From an uncultured Oscillospiraceae bacterium (GTDB lineage Bacteria > Bacillota > Clostridia > Oscillospirales > Oscillospiraceae): DNA of 19,852 nucleotides. A program made the translations under genes and the position numbers. A model generated the notes under the pieces. It was given only the letters and a program-made list of their open reading frames with translations. It had not been told where the DNA came from and did not search any database. Below, piece after piece: positions 1 through 8,662 of the stretch (position 1 is its first letter; each line of letters begins with the position of its first letter). The DNA lies in the NCBI GenBank assembly GCA_934636655.1, contig CAKUAS010000029.1:1-19852 (forward strand), written 5' to 3'.

Positions 1-1919
1 TTGAAAAGGACTATATCATGATCCGCTACGCCGGAACGGATACGCTGTACGTTCCCGCGACGGCGCTGGACATGGTGACAAAATACCTCGGCGCTGCCGA
101 GGATCAGCATGTCAGGCTATCTAAAATGGGCGGCGCTGAGTGGACAAAGGCGAGGACCCGCGCCAAGGCCGCGACAAAGAAGCTGGCAGGCGAGCTCATT
201 AAACTCTACGCCGAGCGAGCGCGCGTTCCCGGCCACGCCTTCGCGCCCGACTCGCCCTGGCAGCGCGAGTTTGAGGATAACTTCGGCTATACGGAGACCG
301 ACGATCAGCTGCGCAGCATCGCCGAGATCAAGGCCGATATGGAATCAACAACACCCATGGATCGCCTTTTATGCGGAGACGTCGGCTACGGCAAAACGGA
401 GGTCGCCCTGCGCGCGGCGATGAAGTGCATTCTGGATAACCGTCAGGCGGCGATACTCGTTCCGACGACGGTGCTTGCCCAGCAGCACTATCAGACCGCC
501 GTGCAGCGATTTTTCGGCTTCCCGATCACCGTCGAGGTATTAAGCCGCTTCCGCACCCCGGCGCAGGTACAGAAAACGCTTGAAGACCTGAAAACCGGCA
601 AGTGCGACCTCGTCGTCGGCACTCACCGGCTTTTGCAGAAGGATGTTAAATTCAAAAATCTCGGGCTTCTTATCGTCGACGAGGAGCAGCGCTTCGGCGT
701 CGGCCACAAGGAGCACATAAAGGAAATGAGCCGCGGCGTGGACGTTCTCACGCTGTCGGCAACGCCGATACCGAGAACGCTGAACATGGCGCTGTCGGGT
801 ATCCGCGACATGTCGTCTATCGACGAACCGCCGCAGGATCGCCTTCCGGTGCAGACCTTCGTCATGGAGCACGACTGGGGCATACTCTGCGACGCTGTCC
901 GCCGCGAGATACAGCGCGGCGGGCAGGTGTATTACCTGCACAACCGCATCGACAGCATCGAGCGCACCGCGATAAAGATCCGTGAGATGCTCGATAACGA
1001 GGTCACCGTCGGCGTTGCGCACGGTCAGATGGATAAGGATATGCTCGCCTCCGTCATGGAGGACGTGACCGAAGGCAAAACGCAGGTGCTTGTATGCACG
1101 ACGATCATCGAAACGGGTATAGACATCCCGAACGTCAACACCCTAATCATCGAGGACGCTGACAAAATGGGTCTTGCCCAGCTTCACCAGATCCGCGGCC
1201 GCGTCGGACGCAGCACGCGCCGCGCCTCGGCATATCTGACGTTCAGGCAGAACAAGGTGCTCACCGAGGTCGCGGAAAAGCGCCTCGAGGCCATCCGCGA
1301 GTTTGCCGAGTTCGGCTCCGGCTTCAAGATCGCCATGCGCGACCTTGAGATACGCGGAGCGGGCAGTCTGCTCGGAGCGGAGCAGTCGGGACATATGACC
1401 GATGTGGGCTATGATATGTACATGAAGCTTTTAAGCGAGGCCGTCCTTGAAGAGCGCGGCGTCAAGGTCGAGCATCGTGCAGAGTGCTCTGCCGATCTTG
1501 CCGTTGCCGCGAACATTCCGGAGTCGTACATCCCCGCCGAGGGGCAGCGCATGGACATTTACCGCCGCATCGCGCTTCTGCGCACCGAGGATGAGGCCGA
1601 CGACCTCATAGATGAGCTGATCGACCGCTTCGGCGACCTGCCCTCGGGCGTGAGCGCGCTCATAAACGTAGCTTTACTGCGCGGCGAGGCCGGAAACGCC
1701 GGAATAAGCGACATTTCGCAGAAGTCCGGCAAGCTCATCTTCGCCCTGCGCGATTTCGATATGGAGCGCATCTCTGCGCTTTACGCGCGCCCCGAGTACA
1801 AGGGAGTACTCAAGGTCGAGGCGGGCACGGCCCCGCGCGTCAGTCTACGCCTTAAATCAAACGCCCGCATAGTTGATCAGGCGCGTAAGTTTATTAAGGA
1901 TTTTTCGGAGGCGCATTAA
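1..1919 (+). CDS. mfd: Transcription-repair coupling factor Mfd, 3' part (5' end outside window)
   Basis: Mfd is a DNA translocase that removes RNA polymerase stalled at lesions and recruits UvrA. The reading frame is already open at the window edge, so the UvrB-like N-terminal half is missing. Counting from the ATG at position 18 (an internal Met), the fragment starts in the RNA-polymerase-interacting domain (IRYAGTDTLYVPA, 2-14). The RecG-like helicase core follows: Walker A GDVGYGKTE (120-128), DEEQ box (221-224), SATPIPRT (247-254) and motif VI RGRVGR (393-398). The C-terminal TRCF domain follows. The protein ends KDFSEAH, and its last codons and TAA stop lie inside a dispersed repeat terminus (1901-1948), so the natural C-terminus may have been altered. 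A bidirectional terminator follows about 50 bp after the stop. The identity is not in doubt. Confidence 0.97.
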   Translation, partial: EKDYIMIRYAGTDTLYVPATALDMVTKYLGAAEDQHVRLSKMGGAEWTKARTRAKAATKKLAGELIKLYAERARVPGHAFAPDSPWQREFEDNFGYTETDDQLRSIAEIKADMESTTPMDRLLCGDVGYGKTEVALRAAMKCILDNRQAAILVPTTVLAQQHYQTAVQRFFGFPITVEVLSRFRTPAQVQKTLEDLKTGKCDLVVGTHRLLQKDVKFKNLGLLIVDEEQRFGVGHKEHIKEMSRGVDVLTLSATPIPRTLNMALSGIRDMSSIDEPPQDRLPVQTFVMEHDWGILCDAVRREIQRGGQVYYLHNRIDSIERTAIKIREMLDNEVTVGVAHGQMDKDMLASVMEDVTEGKTQVLVCTTIIETGIDIPNVNTLIIEDADKMGLAQLHQIRGRVGRSTRRASAYLTFRQNKVLTEVAEKRLEAIREFAEFGSGFKIAMRDLEIRGAGSLLGAEQSGHMTDVGYDMYMKLLSEAVLEERGVKVEHRAECSADLAVAANIPESYIPAEGQRMDIYRRIALLRTEDEADDLIDELIDRFGDLPSGVSALINVALLRGEAGNAGISDISQKSGKLIFALRDFDMERISALYARPEYKGVLKVEAGTAPRVSLRLKSNARIVDQARKFIKDFSEAH

Positions 1920-1948
1920 GGCTGTGCCGATGAATATTTTGCGGGAGC
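1901..1948 (+). repeat. Terminal-repeat copy overlapping the mfd 3' end
   Basis: The sequence reads TTTTTCGGAGGCGCATTAAG and then GCTGTGCCGAT. It aligns with the outer ends of the other dispersed repeats in this window, for example 19316-19370 and 14775-14831. The family similarity starts inside the mfd coding frame and runs about 30 bp past the stop. No inverted partner is visible, so this is a single, probably decayed end. Confidence 0.7.
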
Positions 1949-1972
1949 AAAACTTAATAAAAATAAAGATGT

Positions 1973-2016
1973 AAAAAGAAAGTGCAGACTTCAACCTTGG
2001 TCTGCACTTTCTTTTT
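1973..2016. terminator. Bidirectional intrinsic terminator between mfd and the CHAP/SLH gene
   Basis: A perfect 17-bp inverted repeat (1973-1989 against 2000-2016) has a 10-nt loop. The arms begin with AAAAA and end with TTTTT, so each strand gives a GC-containing hairpin followed by a U tract. It lies between the converging 3' ends of mfd (+) and the gene at 2050-3555 (-) and can stop both transcripts. Confidence 0.93.
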
Positions 2017-2049
2017 CAATATGTCGTTTGCGGAACATAGCGCGTCGAA

Positions 2050-3555
2050 TCACGCCGCTTCTGCGCTATCCGTAGGTTCCGGCGATTCAACGGGCTCTGT
2101 CGGCTCAACAGGCTCGACCGGCTCTGTCGGTTCTACCGGTTCTACCGGTTCGACGGGTTCTACCGGATCTTTCGGATTCAGTGCGCGGTAGATGAACGTT
2201 GCGACCTGCGCTCTCGAGGCGTACCTGTCTGGCGCAAATGTGTATTCGTTCACGCCGCTCGTTACGCCGTTCTCGACCGCCCACAGCACCGAGCGGAAGT
2301 AGAAATTCGTCGGCTGCACGTCGACAAACGGATTTTCGCAGCCGGGCTCTGTTTTGCCGAGATAGCGCCACAGGAACGTCACGAACTCCGCGCGTGTGAC
2401 CTTGCGGTCAGGTGCAAAATAACCGCGTGAAACACCGGCGGTTATACCCTGTTCGACGGCCCACTGCACGGCTTTGCCGCAGTAGCTGTCAAACTTGACG
2501 TCGTAAAACCAGCTCGTCTCGCTTTTCGGAGCCGGGCGTCCGGCGGCGCGCCAGAGGAAGGTAACGACCTGTGCGCGCGTGCATGCAGCGTCCGGCATGA
2601 AGCGTGCGGCACTTGTGCCGTTTGATATGCCCTCGTCGATGACCCACTGTATGCCCTCGGCATAATCGGCGTGCTTGCCTCCGGGATATACGTCCACTGC
2701 GTCGACTTTGAAGCTGTAGCGCTTCTGCAGATAGTTATAGCTCGAATCGACCGCTTCTATGTACAGCTCATAGCTGCCCGGGCCGAGGCTTGCAAAGTCG
2801 AGGCCGGAGTTGAGATCATAAAGATCGGCGGTCTTGCTATTGGGATTAAGGCGCTTGCTGCAATAAAAATCGCCGTCGAGATTGCGGATATCGGCGTACA
2901 GCCAGATGAGCAGACTGTTGGACTTGGCAGTGCCGCTTATATTGAAGTCGCCGCCGCGCAGATGACTGTAGGGCGCGCGCACGTCCGTAAGACGGATCGT
3001 TCCCACGATGCTGCTTATGCTGCCGTACTGCGGCGTTGCGTAACCGAGAACGGAATTGTCGCGCGGCCGCTCACGGCGCTCGACCATGTCGTTTACGCTG
3101 TTGCCCTCGATGGTATAGATCGTTGTTTCATCCGCGCGCTCGACGATGGCGATATGTTCGGGAAGGCCGTCACCGACGCCGTTTGCGTTCAGACCGTCTA
3201 TAAACAGCAGATCGCCTGCCTGCGGAGTATAAGCTCTGTCCCGCCAAAGTCCGCGCTCTTTGAACCATCTGACGCCGGCCGAGCAGCTTGCAAAGGTCGG
3301 GATAACGTTGCCGGGTACGCCGGAATAACGCGCGCACCAGCTGACGAACATTGCGCACCAAGGCTGGTTCGGCAAGCCGTACCATGAACCGTATTTCGTG
3401 CCGTTTTGGCCCTTTTCGCGATAGCCGAGCTGCGATTCGGCCATAGCCATGAAGCTTTCGCGCTGGCTGCGCTGCCCGTCCGCGAGCGCAGATGCCGGAA
3501 AGAGTCCGAGCAGCATTACCGCGGCGAGAAAAATGCTCAGAATTTTCTTTTTCAT
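2050..3555 (-). CDS. Secreted CHAP-domain amidase/endopeptidase with three SLH domains
   Basis: This is a predicted cell-surface peptidoglycan hydrolase of 501 aa. The start at 3555 was chosen because a GGGAGA ribosome site lies 7 nt upstream and a classic signal peptide follows (MKKKILSIFL then a hydrophobic core, cleavage near ALA-DG, residue 25). A longer start at 3591 would put 12 polar residues before it. Residues 30-185 form a CHAP domain with the expected Cys67 (PWCAMF), His134 (EHIAIV) and Asn152 (EGNS). Residues about 190-285 look like a beta-rich linker. Three SLH repeats follow (about 290-340, 350-400 and 409-459), each with a TRAQ/TRAE/SRAQ-VxTF motif, and should anchor the protein to secondary cell-wall polymer. 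The tail (464-495) is a VEP/TEP low-complexity stretch; such repeats usually lie between domains, so a C-terminal position is unusual. The gene lies downstream of a second SLH gene. Confidence 0.9.
   Translation of the reverse strand: MKKKILSIFLAAVMLLGLFPASALADGQRSQRESFMAMAESQLGYREKGQNGTKYGSWYGLPNQPWCAMFVSWCARYSGVPGNVIPTFASCSAGVRWFKERGLWRDRAYTPQAGDLLFIDGLNANGVGDGLPEHIAIVERADETTIYTIEGNSVNDMVERRERPRDNSVLGYATPQYGSISSIVGTIRLTDVRAPYSHLRGGDFNISGTAKSNSLLIWLYADIRNLDGDFYCSKRLNPNSKTADLYDLNSGLDFASLGPGSYELYIEAVDSSYNYLQKRYSFKVDAVDVYPGGKHADYAEGIQWVIDEGISNGTSAARFMPDAACTRAQVVTFLWRAAGRPAPKSETSWFYDVKFDSYCGKAVQWAVEQGITAGVSRGYFAPDRKVTRAEFVTFLWRYLGKTEPGCENPFVDVQPTNFYFRSVLWAVENGVTSGVNEYTFAPDRYASRAQVATFIYRALNPKDPVEPVEPVEPVEPTEPVEPVEPTEPVESPEPTDSAEAA
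2074..2166 (-). repeat. Short tandem repeat encoding the Pro-Val-Glu tail
   Basis: Degenerate 9-12 bp units (such as GGTTCTACC on the + strand) repeat about ten times and encode VEP/TEP units near the C-terminus of the CHAP/SLH protein. Such repeats change copy number by slipped-strand pairing, so tail length may vary between strains. The tail probably forms an extended, acidic, wall-spanning segment. Confidence 0.75.
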
Positions 3556-3579
3556 CTCTTTCTCTCCCATTCCTGTGTT

Positions 3580-3608
3580 AAAAAAGACCACCGGTTTGCC
3601 AGTGGTCT
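3580..3608 (-). terminator. Intrinsic terminator after the LRR/SLH gene
   Basis: Reading leftward, AGACCACTGG, a CAAA loop and CCGGTGGTCT form a 10-bp stem (one G-T pair) followed directly by TTTTT. It sits 7 nt after the TAA of the 3616-6276 gene and 25 nt before the start codon of the next gene at 3555. Only the ribosome site fits in between. Confidence 0.88.
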
Positions 3609-3615
3609 GTATTAT

Positions 3616-6276
3616 TTATTTATCTAAGTTGTTCGTGCGGAACAGGAAAGTAACGACCTGCGCGCGCGTTGCCGGAGCACTCGGGCTGAAGGCAGTTGCC
3701 GATATGCCGGAGGCGATGCCGTTTTCATACGCCCAGAGGATCGCCGAATAGGCAAAGTAGCTCGAGGAGATGTCGGTAAACGGGTTGAAGCCGCCGTAGA
3801 CCGGTCTGCCGAAGTAGCGCCAGAGGAAGGTCACGAACTGTGCGCGAGTGACCGTTGCGTCGGGTGCAAAGTGCGTATCGTCAACGCCTGCGGTTATGCC
3901 CTTCTCGGCTGCCCAGAGGACTGCCTGCGTATAGTAAGCGCTGCTTTTAACATCGACAAAGCCGCAGGAGGAGCTCGACGGCTGCGGCTCGCCCGCAAGC
4001 CGCCAGAGGAAGGTCACGACCTGGCCGCGGGTGCACACGCCGTCGGGATCAAAGGTCGTTGCCGTCGTACCGGAGGTTATGCCGTTCGAGGAGGCCCAGA
4101 TGATCGCGTCGGTGTAGTTTACGTGCCTGCCCTGTGCGTCAATGTCGGCAAACTGGCATTTTGCGCCGCAGACGGAGCACACGCCGTTAACAAAATTGTG
4201 GCCAAGCTGACGGACATAGTTTGCCGTAAATTTTTCCGAGCAGCTTTTGCATTCGTATATCGTGTAGCCGCGCTCGGAGCATGTCGGCTTGATAACGGTA
4301 GTATTGTAATCGTGAACGTGGTTATCGTAGCTTTCCCAGACGAGGTTGCCGCCGAAGTTTTCACCCTTGTGCTCGCCCCATTTCGTGCCGTTTGCAGGGT
4401 ACACGATGGTGGTCGAAACGCCGGCGAAAGCATTCGCCGCGACCGAGCCGAATTCGCCTGAGATATTTATGTAGTCGATCTTTGCGCCCGAGGGGAAAGC
4501 GTTGTCCTCAAGCACCAGGCTGCGGCAGTCGAGCGTTACAGATTTCATGCCGGTGCAGCCGCTGAAGGCGTTTTTGGTAATGCGAAGGCTCTCTGCGCGC
4601 GTATAGATGACGACCTCACGCAGCGCGGTGCAGCCGCTGAAAGCGCCGGCCTCGACAATAAGGCTTGTGCCGCCGTAGCTTTCGTCGTCCTTTACGAAGA
4701 ATGCTTCGAGCGCGGTGCATCCGGAGAAAAGCGAAGAGGGTATTTTACTGAGGCCGGAGGGCAGCTCGGCATAGGTGAGCTGTCTGCAAGCCAGGAATGC
4801 TCCCTCTCCGAGGTAGGTAACGCTCTTTGGAACGGAAATGCTTTTTATCGAAGTTCCCGCAAAGGCATAGCTGCCGACGCTTGTGCATCCCGAGGGGATG
4901 CCGATGGCTGTCAGGGCAGAGCAGCCGCGGAAGCACTCGCTGCCGATGCTTTTTACGCCCTCAATGCCCTCAATGTCGCTCAGCGCGGTGCAGCCGTAGA
5001 ACGCACCGTTGCCCAGGCGCTTGAGCTCGGAGTTTATCTCAACGCTCTTGAGGTTTTTCAAATTTGCGAAAGCATAGTTGCCGACGGTTTTAACGCCCGA
5101 GTCGATAGAAACGGACTTTATCTCCGCGGCATACTCGTACCACGGCGCTTCAAGGCCGTTTGCCGAGTGGTAATCGTTCATTTCGCCGCTGCCGTTTATT
5201 CGCAGAGCGCCCGTATCCTCGTTAAGGCTCCATTTGAGGTTAGTGCCGCATTCGCCGCGGATGGTCATGTCCTTCCACTGAGCGTAGAGTGTGATGTCCT
5301 TCGTGACGGTCATCCCGGCGCTTATCTTATTGCCGCCGGCAGGAGCGTCGAACCAGCCGAGGAAGCGGTAGCCTTCGTAGGCCGGCGTGGGCAGGGTGCC
5401 TATCTTGCCGTCTGCCGAGGCGTAAACGTGCAGCGTGTCGCACTCGCCGCCGCAGGGGTCAAGCGTTATGCACGGCAGAGCCTTCCACTGTGCGTATACG
5501 GTCGTATCCTTTGTAAATTTATAAGAGCTTGTGATCTTGCTGCCGCCGGATTTTTCGGTGAACCAGCCGAGAAAGGCGTAGCCCTCGCGCGTCGGAGTCG
5601 GCAGAGAGCTTACCGTGCCGTCGGCGGAGACGTAGGCGTTAGCCTCGGTGCATTTTCCGCCGTTGGGATCGAGCTTCACCGTCAGCAGTCCCGGACCGCC
5701 GCCGGATTTGTTGGATATGTACCAGATCTGCGAGATATTCGCGATCACGTTATCCTGCGAGCCGCGCTTTGACGCGTTGTAGCTCTGCGAAAGCTTTATG
5801 CGCTTTGCGGCCGTGCCGGGGTCTGCGCAGTAGAATGTGTCGGTCGCAGCATCGTAATCCGTAAGCAGGACCGCGTGGGGGATGCTGCTGTCGTAGATCT
5901 CGACGCCCTCGGGATGCTTGTCCAGCATGGCCAGCAACGCGGCCTTTTTCTCGGCTGCGCTCATGTCCGAGTAGCGCGTCATGCTTACATCCATGCCCAT
6001 GTATGAGTAGTTATATCTCACGCCCGTGCCGTCTATCCACGCGACGGTGCCGAGCGTTGCGTCGGTGATCGTTTCCCACTGTGCGTTGCCGTCGATGATC
6101 GCGCGGCGGCGCAGCATCATGACCGCCGAGGTGAGAGTACACTTGCCGCTTCCGCTCTGCATGAGGAAAACGTTGTCGTCATTTATCGTTTCGGCCAGCG
6201 CGCTTATCGCCATTGCCGGCAGCATTGTCAGCACCAGCGCGAGCACCAGCAGCATACTGAGTATTCGTTTTTTCAT
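3616..6276 (-). CDS. Large secreted surface protein: C39-like peptidase domain, InlB-type repeats, leucine-rich repeats, three SLH domains
   Basis: This 886-aa modular surface protein starts at 6276 with a strong AGGAGG site 5 nt from the Met-Val end of the leader. The signal peptide is residues 1-28 (cleavage near ALA-E). Residues 36-185 resemble a papain-like C39 fold, with candidate catalytic Cys46 (GKCTLTS), His134 (PHAVLL) and Asp152 (CADPG). Two Listeria-Bacteroides (InlB B) repeats follow at about 198-265 and 268-335, each with EGYxFLGWF and YAQWK. Residues 395-625 are BspA-type LRR_5 repeats with the FxGC signature. A cysteine-rich segment (655-706) has three or four CxxC pairs. Three SLH repeats occupy about 708-760, 772-822 and 831-881. 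The likely role is a wall-anchored adhesin or processing factor; the substrate is unknown. The N-terminal peptidase assignment is the least certain part. Confidence 0.9.
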   Translation of the reverse strand: MKKRILSMLLVLALVLTMLPAMAISALAETINDDNVFLMQSGSGKCTLTSAVMMLRRRAIIDGNAQWETITDATLGTVAWIDGTGVRYNYSYMGMDVSMTRYSDMSAAEKKAALLAMLDKHPEGVEIYDSSIPHAVLLTDYDAATDTFYCADPGTAAKRIKLSQSYNASKRGSQDNVIANISQIWYISNKSGGGPGLLTVKLDPNGGKCTEANAYVSADGTVSSLPTPTREGYAFLGWFTEKSGGSKITSSYKFTKDTTVYAQWKALPCITLDPCGGECDTLHVYASADGKIGTLPTPAYEGYRFLGWFDAPAGGNKISAGMTVTKDITLYAQWKDMTIRGECGTNLKWSLNEDTGALRINGSGEMNDYHSANGLEAPWYEYAAEIKSVSIDSGVKTVGNYAFANLKNLKSVEINSELKRLGNGAFYGCTALSDIEGIEGVKSIGSECFRGCSALTAIGIPSGCTSVGSYAFAGTSIKSISVPKSVTYLGEGAFLACRQLTYAELPSGLSKIPSSLFSGCTALEAFFVKDDESYGGTSLIVEAGAFSGCTALREVVIYTRAESLRITKNAFSGCTGMKSVTLDCRSLVLEDNAFPSGAKIDYINISGEFGSVAANAFAGVSTTIVYPANGTKWGEHKGENFGGNLVWESYDNHVHDYNTTVIKPTCSERGYTIYECKSCSEKFTANYVRQLGHNFVNGVCSVCGAKCQFADIDAQGRHVNYTDAIIWASSNGITSGTTATTFDPDGVCTRGQVVTFLWRLAGEPQPSSSSCGFVDVKSSAYYTQAVLWAAEKGITAGVDDTHFAPDATVTRAQFVTFLWRYFGRPVYGGFNPFTDISSSYFAYSAILWAYENGIASGISATAFSPSAPATRAQVVTFLFRTNNLDK

Positions 6277-6335
6277 TCGCCCCTCCTGAGTGTTTTTGCC
6301 TATGCGCGCCTATTGTGTATAGACGCAACATTGTA

Positions 6336-6364
6336 ATTATAGCCCAAGAAGCCGTCTCAATCAA
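6336..6364 (-). promoter_or_regulatory. Sigma-A-type promoter of the LRR/SLH gene
   Basis: On the minus strand TTGATT (6359-6364) and TATAAT (6336-6341) are separated by exactly 17 bp. Transcription should start near 6329, giving a leader of about 50 nt before the AGGAGG site and start codon at 6276. The adjacent terminator arrangement suggests this promoter may also feed the CHAP/SLH gene by read-through. Confidence 0.8.
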
Positions 6365-6385
6365 GGCATTTCAGAGAATGTTAAC

Positions 6386-6878
6386 TTTTTAGAGGCGTTT
6401 TTTTAGAGGCGCTTTGAGGCCGTTACGGATACGGTGATTGCGGCTGCCCGGTATCTAAACACCTGTGGAAACCATGTCATTTCGCCTCCCGTTAGAGGCG
6501 CATTGAGGCACTTACGAATACGGTGATTGCGGTTGCCCGGTATCGTGCCTGCCGACAAAACCATACGACTGCCGCTCCCCGCAGGTGCGGTGCAAATTTT
6601 GCGGTGCACTGCGGTGCTGAGTTTTTATCCGCACTTTCCAGTCGGGCTGACGCAAAATACGTATCGGTACAATGTAAAAACGCCACTGAAAATACACCTC
6701 ATCCGTCGGCTGCGCCGACACCTTCCCCTCGAAGGGGAAGGCATGGGTGCAGCACAAAATTTTGCACTAAATCAGCACAATTTCGTGGGTTGTGAAACAG
6801 TGCGGTTTCCACCGGTGTTTCGATACCGGGCCACCGCAATCACCGTATCCGTAACTGTCTTAATTCGCCTCTAAAAAA
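6386..6878. mobile_element. Repeat cluster 1: nested miniature inverted-repeat elements
   Basis: This gap holds four copies of the terminal repeat: outward left ends at 6401-6455 and 6491-6545, and inverted right ends at 6639-6692 and 6821-6878. A small right-end remnant (TTCGCCTCCC, 6481-6490) closes the first copy, making an element of about 90 bp. The second left end pairs with either right end, giving about 200 or 390 bp. A double-hairpin repeat (6695-6748) lies between the two right ends. No transposase or credible ORF is present, so any mobility would need enzymes acting in trans. The last 18 bp encode the end of the M14 peptidase gene. No clear target-site duplication was seen. Confidence 0.7.
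6695..6748 (+). repeat. Double-hairpin repeat, copy 1
   Basis: The repeat begins CACCTCATCCGTC. It has stem 1 GTCGGC/GCCGAC and then stem 2 CCTTCCCCT/AGGGGAAGG around a 3-nt loop, followed by CATGGGTGC. The same frame recurs at 8217, 14319, 14721 (inverted) and 16279 with a different but still self-complementary first stem. Confidence 0.8.
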
Positions 6879-8143
6879 GCGGAAAGGGTCAGGATACCGA
6901 GGTTATCGGCGTAGATTTTGTCGAATTGGCTGAGTGGCAGTGGATTTTGGCCGAGACCTGCTTCGATCGTGTAGCCGGGGCGGTCGAAGTCCTGAATGAA
7001 CCAGTCCTTGTATCCGGCAAAGCCCGAGGCAAAGGGCGTATCCTCAACGGCATAGCCCGAGACGGCGGCAAAGGTGTCGGCGATCGCGCGCGAACCTTGC
7101 GGCTCGAAATCGAGATAGCGCCAGTAGATCACCTCACCTTGCGTGTGGTACGCAAGCGTGAGCCTCGGCGAAAGCGATAGCGTGAAATCGTACATCGCAC
7201 GGCTCTCGGGCGCGGAGAGTGGCGCCGTTCCGACGTAGTCGGCCGGAGCGGGACTCACAACGCCGAGGGCAAACTTATTCTCTCTCGCCTGCTCCCATCC
7301 TGCCGGGTACTGCAAGTTGAGGTCCGTGCCGCGTATGTTCGCTTTCCAGCCCGAGGGGAACGGAATGCCGGGGTAGCTTTGCGCGATGCGCACCGCCGCG
7401 TCGTAGTACTCGCCGTCCGTCAACTCACCCGTCACGAGATCGACGCCGTCGGGGTCAACGCAGGGCACTATGTAGATCGACGCGGTCCGGTAAATTTCCC
7501 GCGCGCTTTGTCCGAAAATTTTGCCGTTTTCCGCATATGCGCGCGCAAATTGCTCGGCAAATTTGAGCAGAACGGGTATAGTTATCCATTCGTTGGCGTG
7601 GTGCGCGGCATTGTAGAAAACACGATTTTCGCCCTCGCCGAGCGCAAGATACCACAGCGGCTTTCCCATGACCGACTTTCCGATCTGACCGGTTTTGACA
7701 AAAGGATATCGCGCCGCGATGCCGCGCACGCAAAACGACACGAGCGTTGATGTAAAACGTATATTTGTGGGCACAATATCAAAAGGAAGCGGAATTATTA
7801 CGCTGCTGCCGACAGTCAGATTTTCGGCAGAAATGCCTGGATTTGCCGTCAAAATTGCGGACAGCGGCACGTTATACTGCTTTGAAAGCGAAAACAGCGT
7901 ATCGCCGCGGTGAACTCGGTGCGCGGCAAAGCCGGTGTAGTACGGCGCGAGCGCACGGTGCGTCGCAGGTCCCGCGATGCCGTCTGCCGAAAGACCGTTA
8001 TCTGCCTGAAAACGGCGCAGCGCGGCCTTTGTTGCGTTTCCGAAAATGCCGTCGATCACAAGCGTCTGTGCGCCCGCGCGCCGCAGCGCAAGCTGCAAAA
8101 GCTCGACCGACGGCCCGACCGAGCCGTATTTTAAAAGCTTCAT
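6860..8143 (-). CDS. Gamma-D-glutamyl-diaminopimelate endopeptidase (M14C) with PG-binding and LysM domains
   Basis: This is a zinc carboxypeptidase-fold peptidoglycan hydrolase of 427 aa, expected to cut the gamma-D-Glu-diamino acid bond of stem peptides. The start at 8143 has AGGAGG 7 nt upstream; the longer frame to 8275 runs through repeat DNA and was rejected. Residues 1-65 form a PG_binding_1 domain (DGIFGNATKAALRRFQ), 75-120 a LysM domain (HRGDTLFSLSKQYNV), and about 130-425 the M14 domain. Metal ligands are His182 and Glu185 (HHANE) with His333 (AYHTQG); the general-base candidate is Glu394 (YTIEAG). There is no signal peptide, as in the spore-associated Bacillus sphaericus endopeptidase I family, so a spore-integument role is plausible (inference). 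The last codons, encoding LEAN-stop, come from a dispersed repeat end. Confidence 0.9.
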   Translation of the reverse strand: MKLLKYGSVGPSVELLQLALRRAGAQTLVIDGIFGNATKAALRRFQADNGLSADGIAGPATHRALAPYYTGFAAHRVHRGDTLFSLSKQYNVPLSAILTANPGISAENLTVGSSVIIPLPFDIVPTNIRFTSTLVSFCVRGIAARYPFVKTGQIGKSVMGKPLWYLALGEGENRVFYNAAHHANEWITIPVLLKFAEQFARAYAENGKIFGQSAREIYRTASIYIVPCVDPDGVDLVTGELTDGEYYDAAVRIAQSYPGIPFPSGWKANIRGTDLNLQYPAGWEQARENKFALGVVSPAPADYVGTAPLSAPESRAMYDFTLSLSPRLTLAYHTQGEVIYWRYLDFEPQGSRAIADTFAAVSGYAVEDTPFASGFAGYKDWFIQDFDRPGYTIEAGLGQNPLPLSQFDKIYADNLGILTLSAFLEAN

Positions 8144-8216
8144 ATATGTCCTCCTTATAGAAGTTAGTGGATAGCTGATAGCTATATGTGTTTGCCTTCG
8201 GCAAACAACAGAAAAA

Positions 8217-8608
8217 CACCTCATCCGTCGGCCTTTGGCCGACACCTTCCCCTCAAGGGTAAGGCAAGGGCGCAATGTTCTATATTAGTCCAAAAAGCGT
8301 TGTCTGCACTTAAAGCTATTCGTAGGAGCGAGCATTGCTCGCCCGCATGGTCGGAACAACGATTTAATTCAAACACAAAAAGACAGTGCAGGTTTTAAAA
8401 TCGCACCGATACATTTTTGTCGGTAGCCCGACCGGTAAACTGCCGACAAAACCTTCGCAAACGGAACGGGCAAGCCAGTTCCCTACATGGTGCGCACAAA
8501 ATTTGTGCTGCACTCACGGGAAGCGGCGGTTTTGCGGTTTTGTCGGTACTTTCGATACCGGGCGACCGCAAAAGCCGTATTGGTACAATGTGAATTCGCT
8601 ACTGAAAA
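8217..8608. mobile_element. Repeat cluster 2 between the divergent M14 peptidase and spoIVB genes
   Basis: A double-hairpin repeat at 8217-8270 (stem 1 GTCGGCC/GGCCGAC, stem 2 with one mismatch) is followed by a small hairpin GCGAGC-ATT-GCTCGC near 8330. Then comes a 216-bp inverted-repeat element: a degenerate left end at 8393-8440 and a well-preserved right end at 8553-8608. Its interior carries an imperfect hairpin (GGAACGGGC/GCCAGTTCC) and is clearly similar to 14838-14945. I see no gene in 8144-8662. A further small hairpin, GTTTGCC-TTC-GGCAAAC, is at 8190-8206. Confidence 0.7.
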
Positions 8609-8662
8609 AAGGCTTATATATTTTATGCGAAGCTCCGCATACTTTATGTGTGGAGGTGAGAT

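Noticed and set aside
2671..5772. Long plus-strand frames of 196-238 aa opposite the SLH genes
   Set aside because: They lie wholly inside the two recognised surface-protein genes and have no ribosome sites or family features. They reflect the GC-rich codon pattern.
6403..6874. Several 60-115 aa frames in the gap 6390-6870
   Set aside because: All are read-throughs of dispersed repeats. The same pseudo-peptides (such as AITV and GYRN wording) recur at other repeat loci in different frames.
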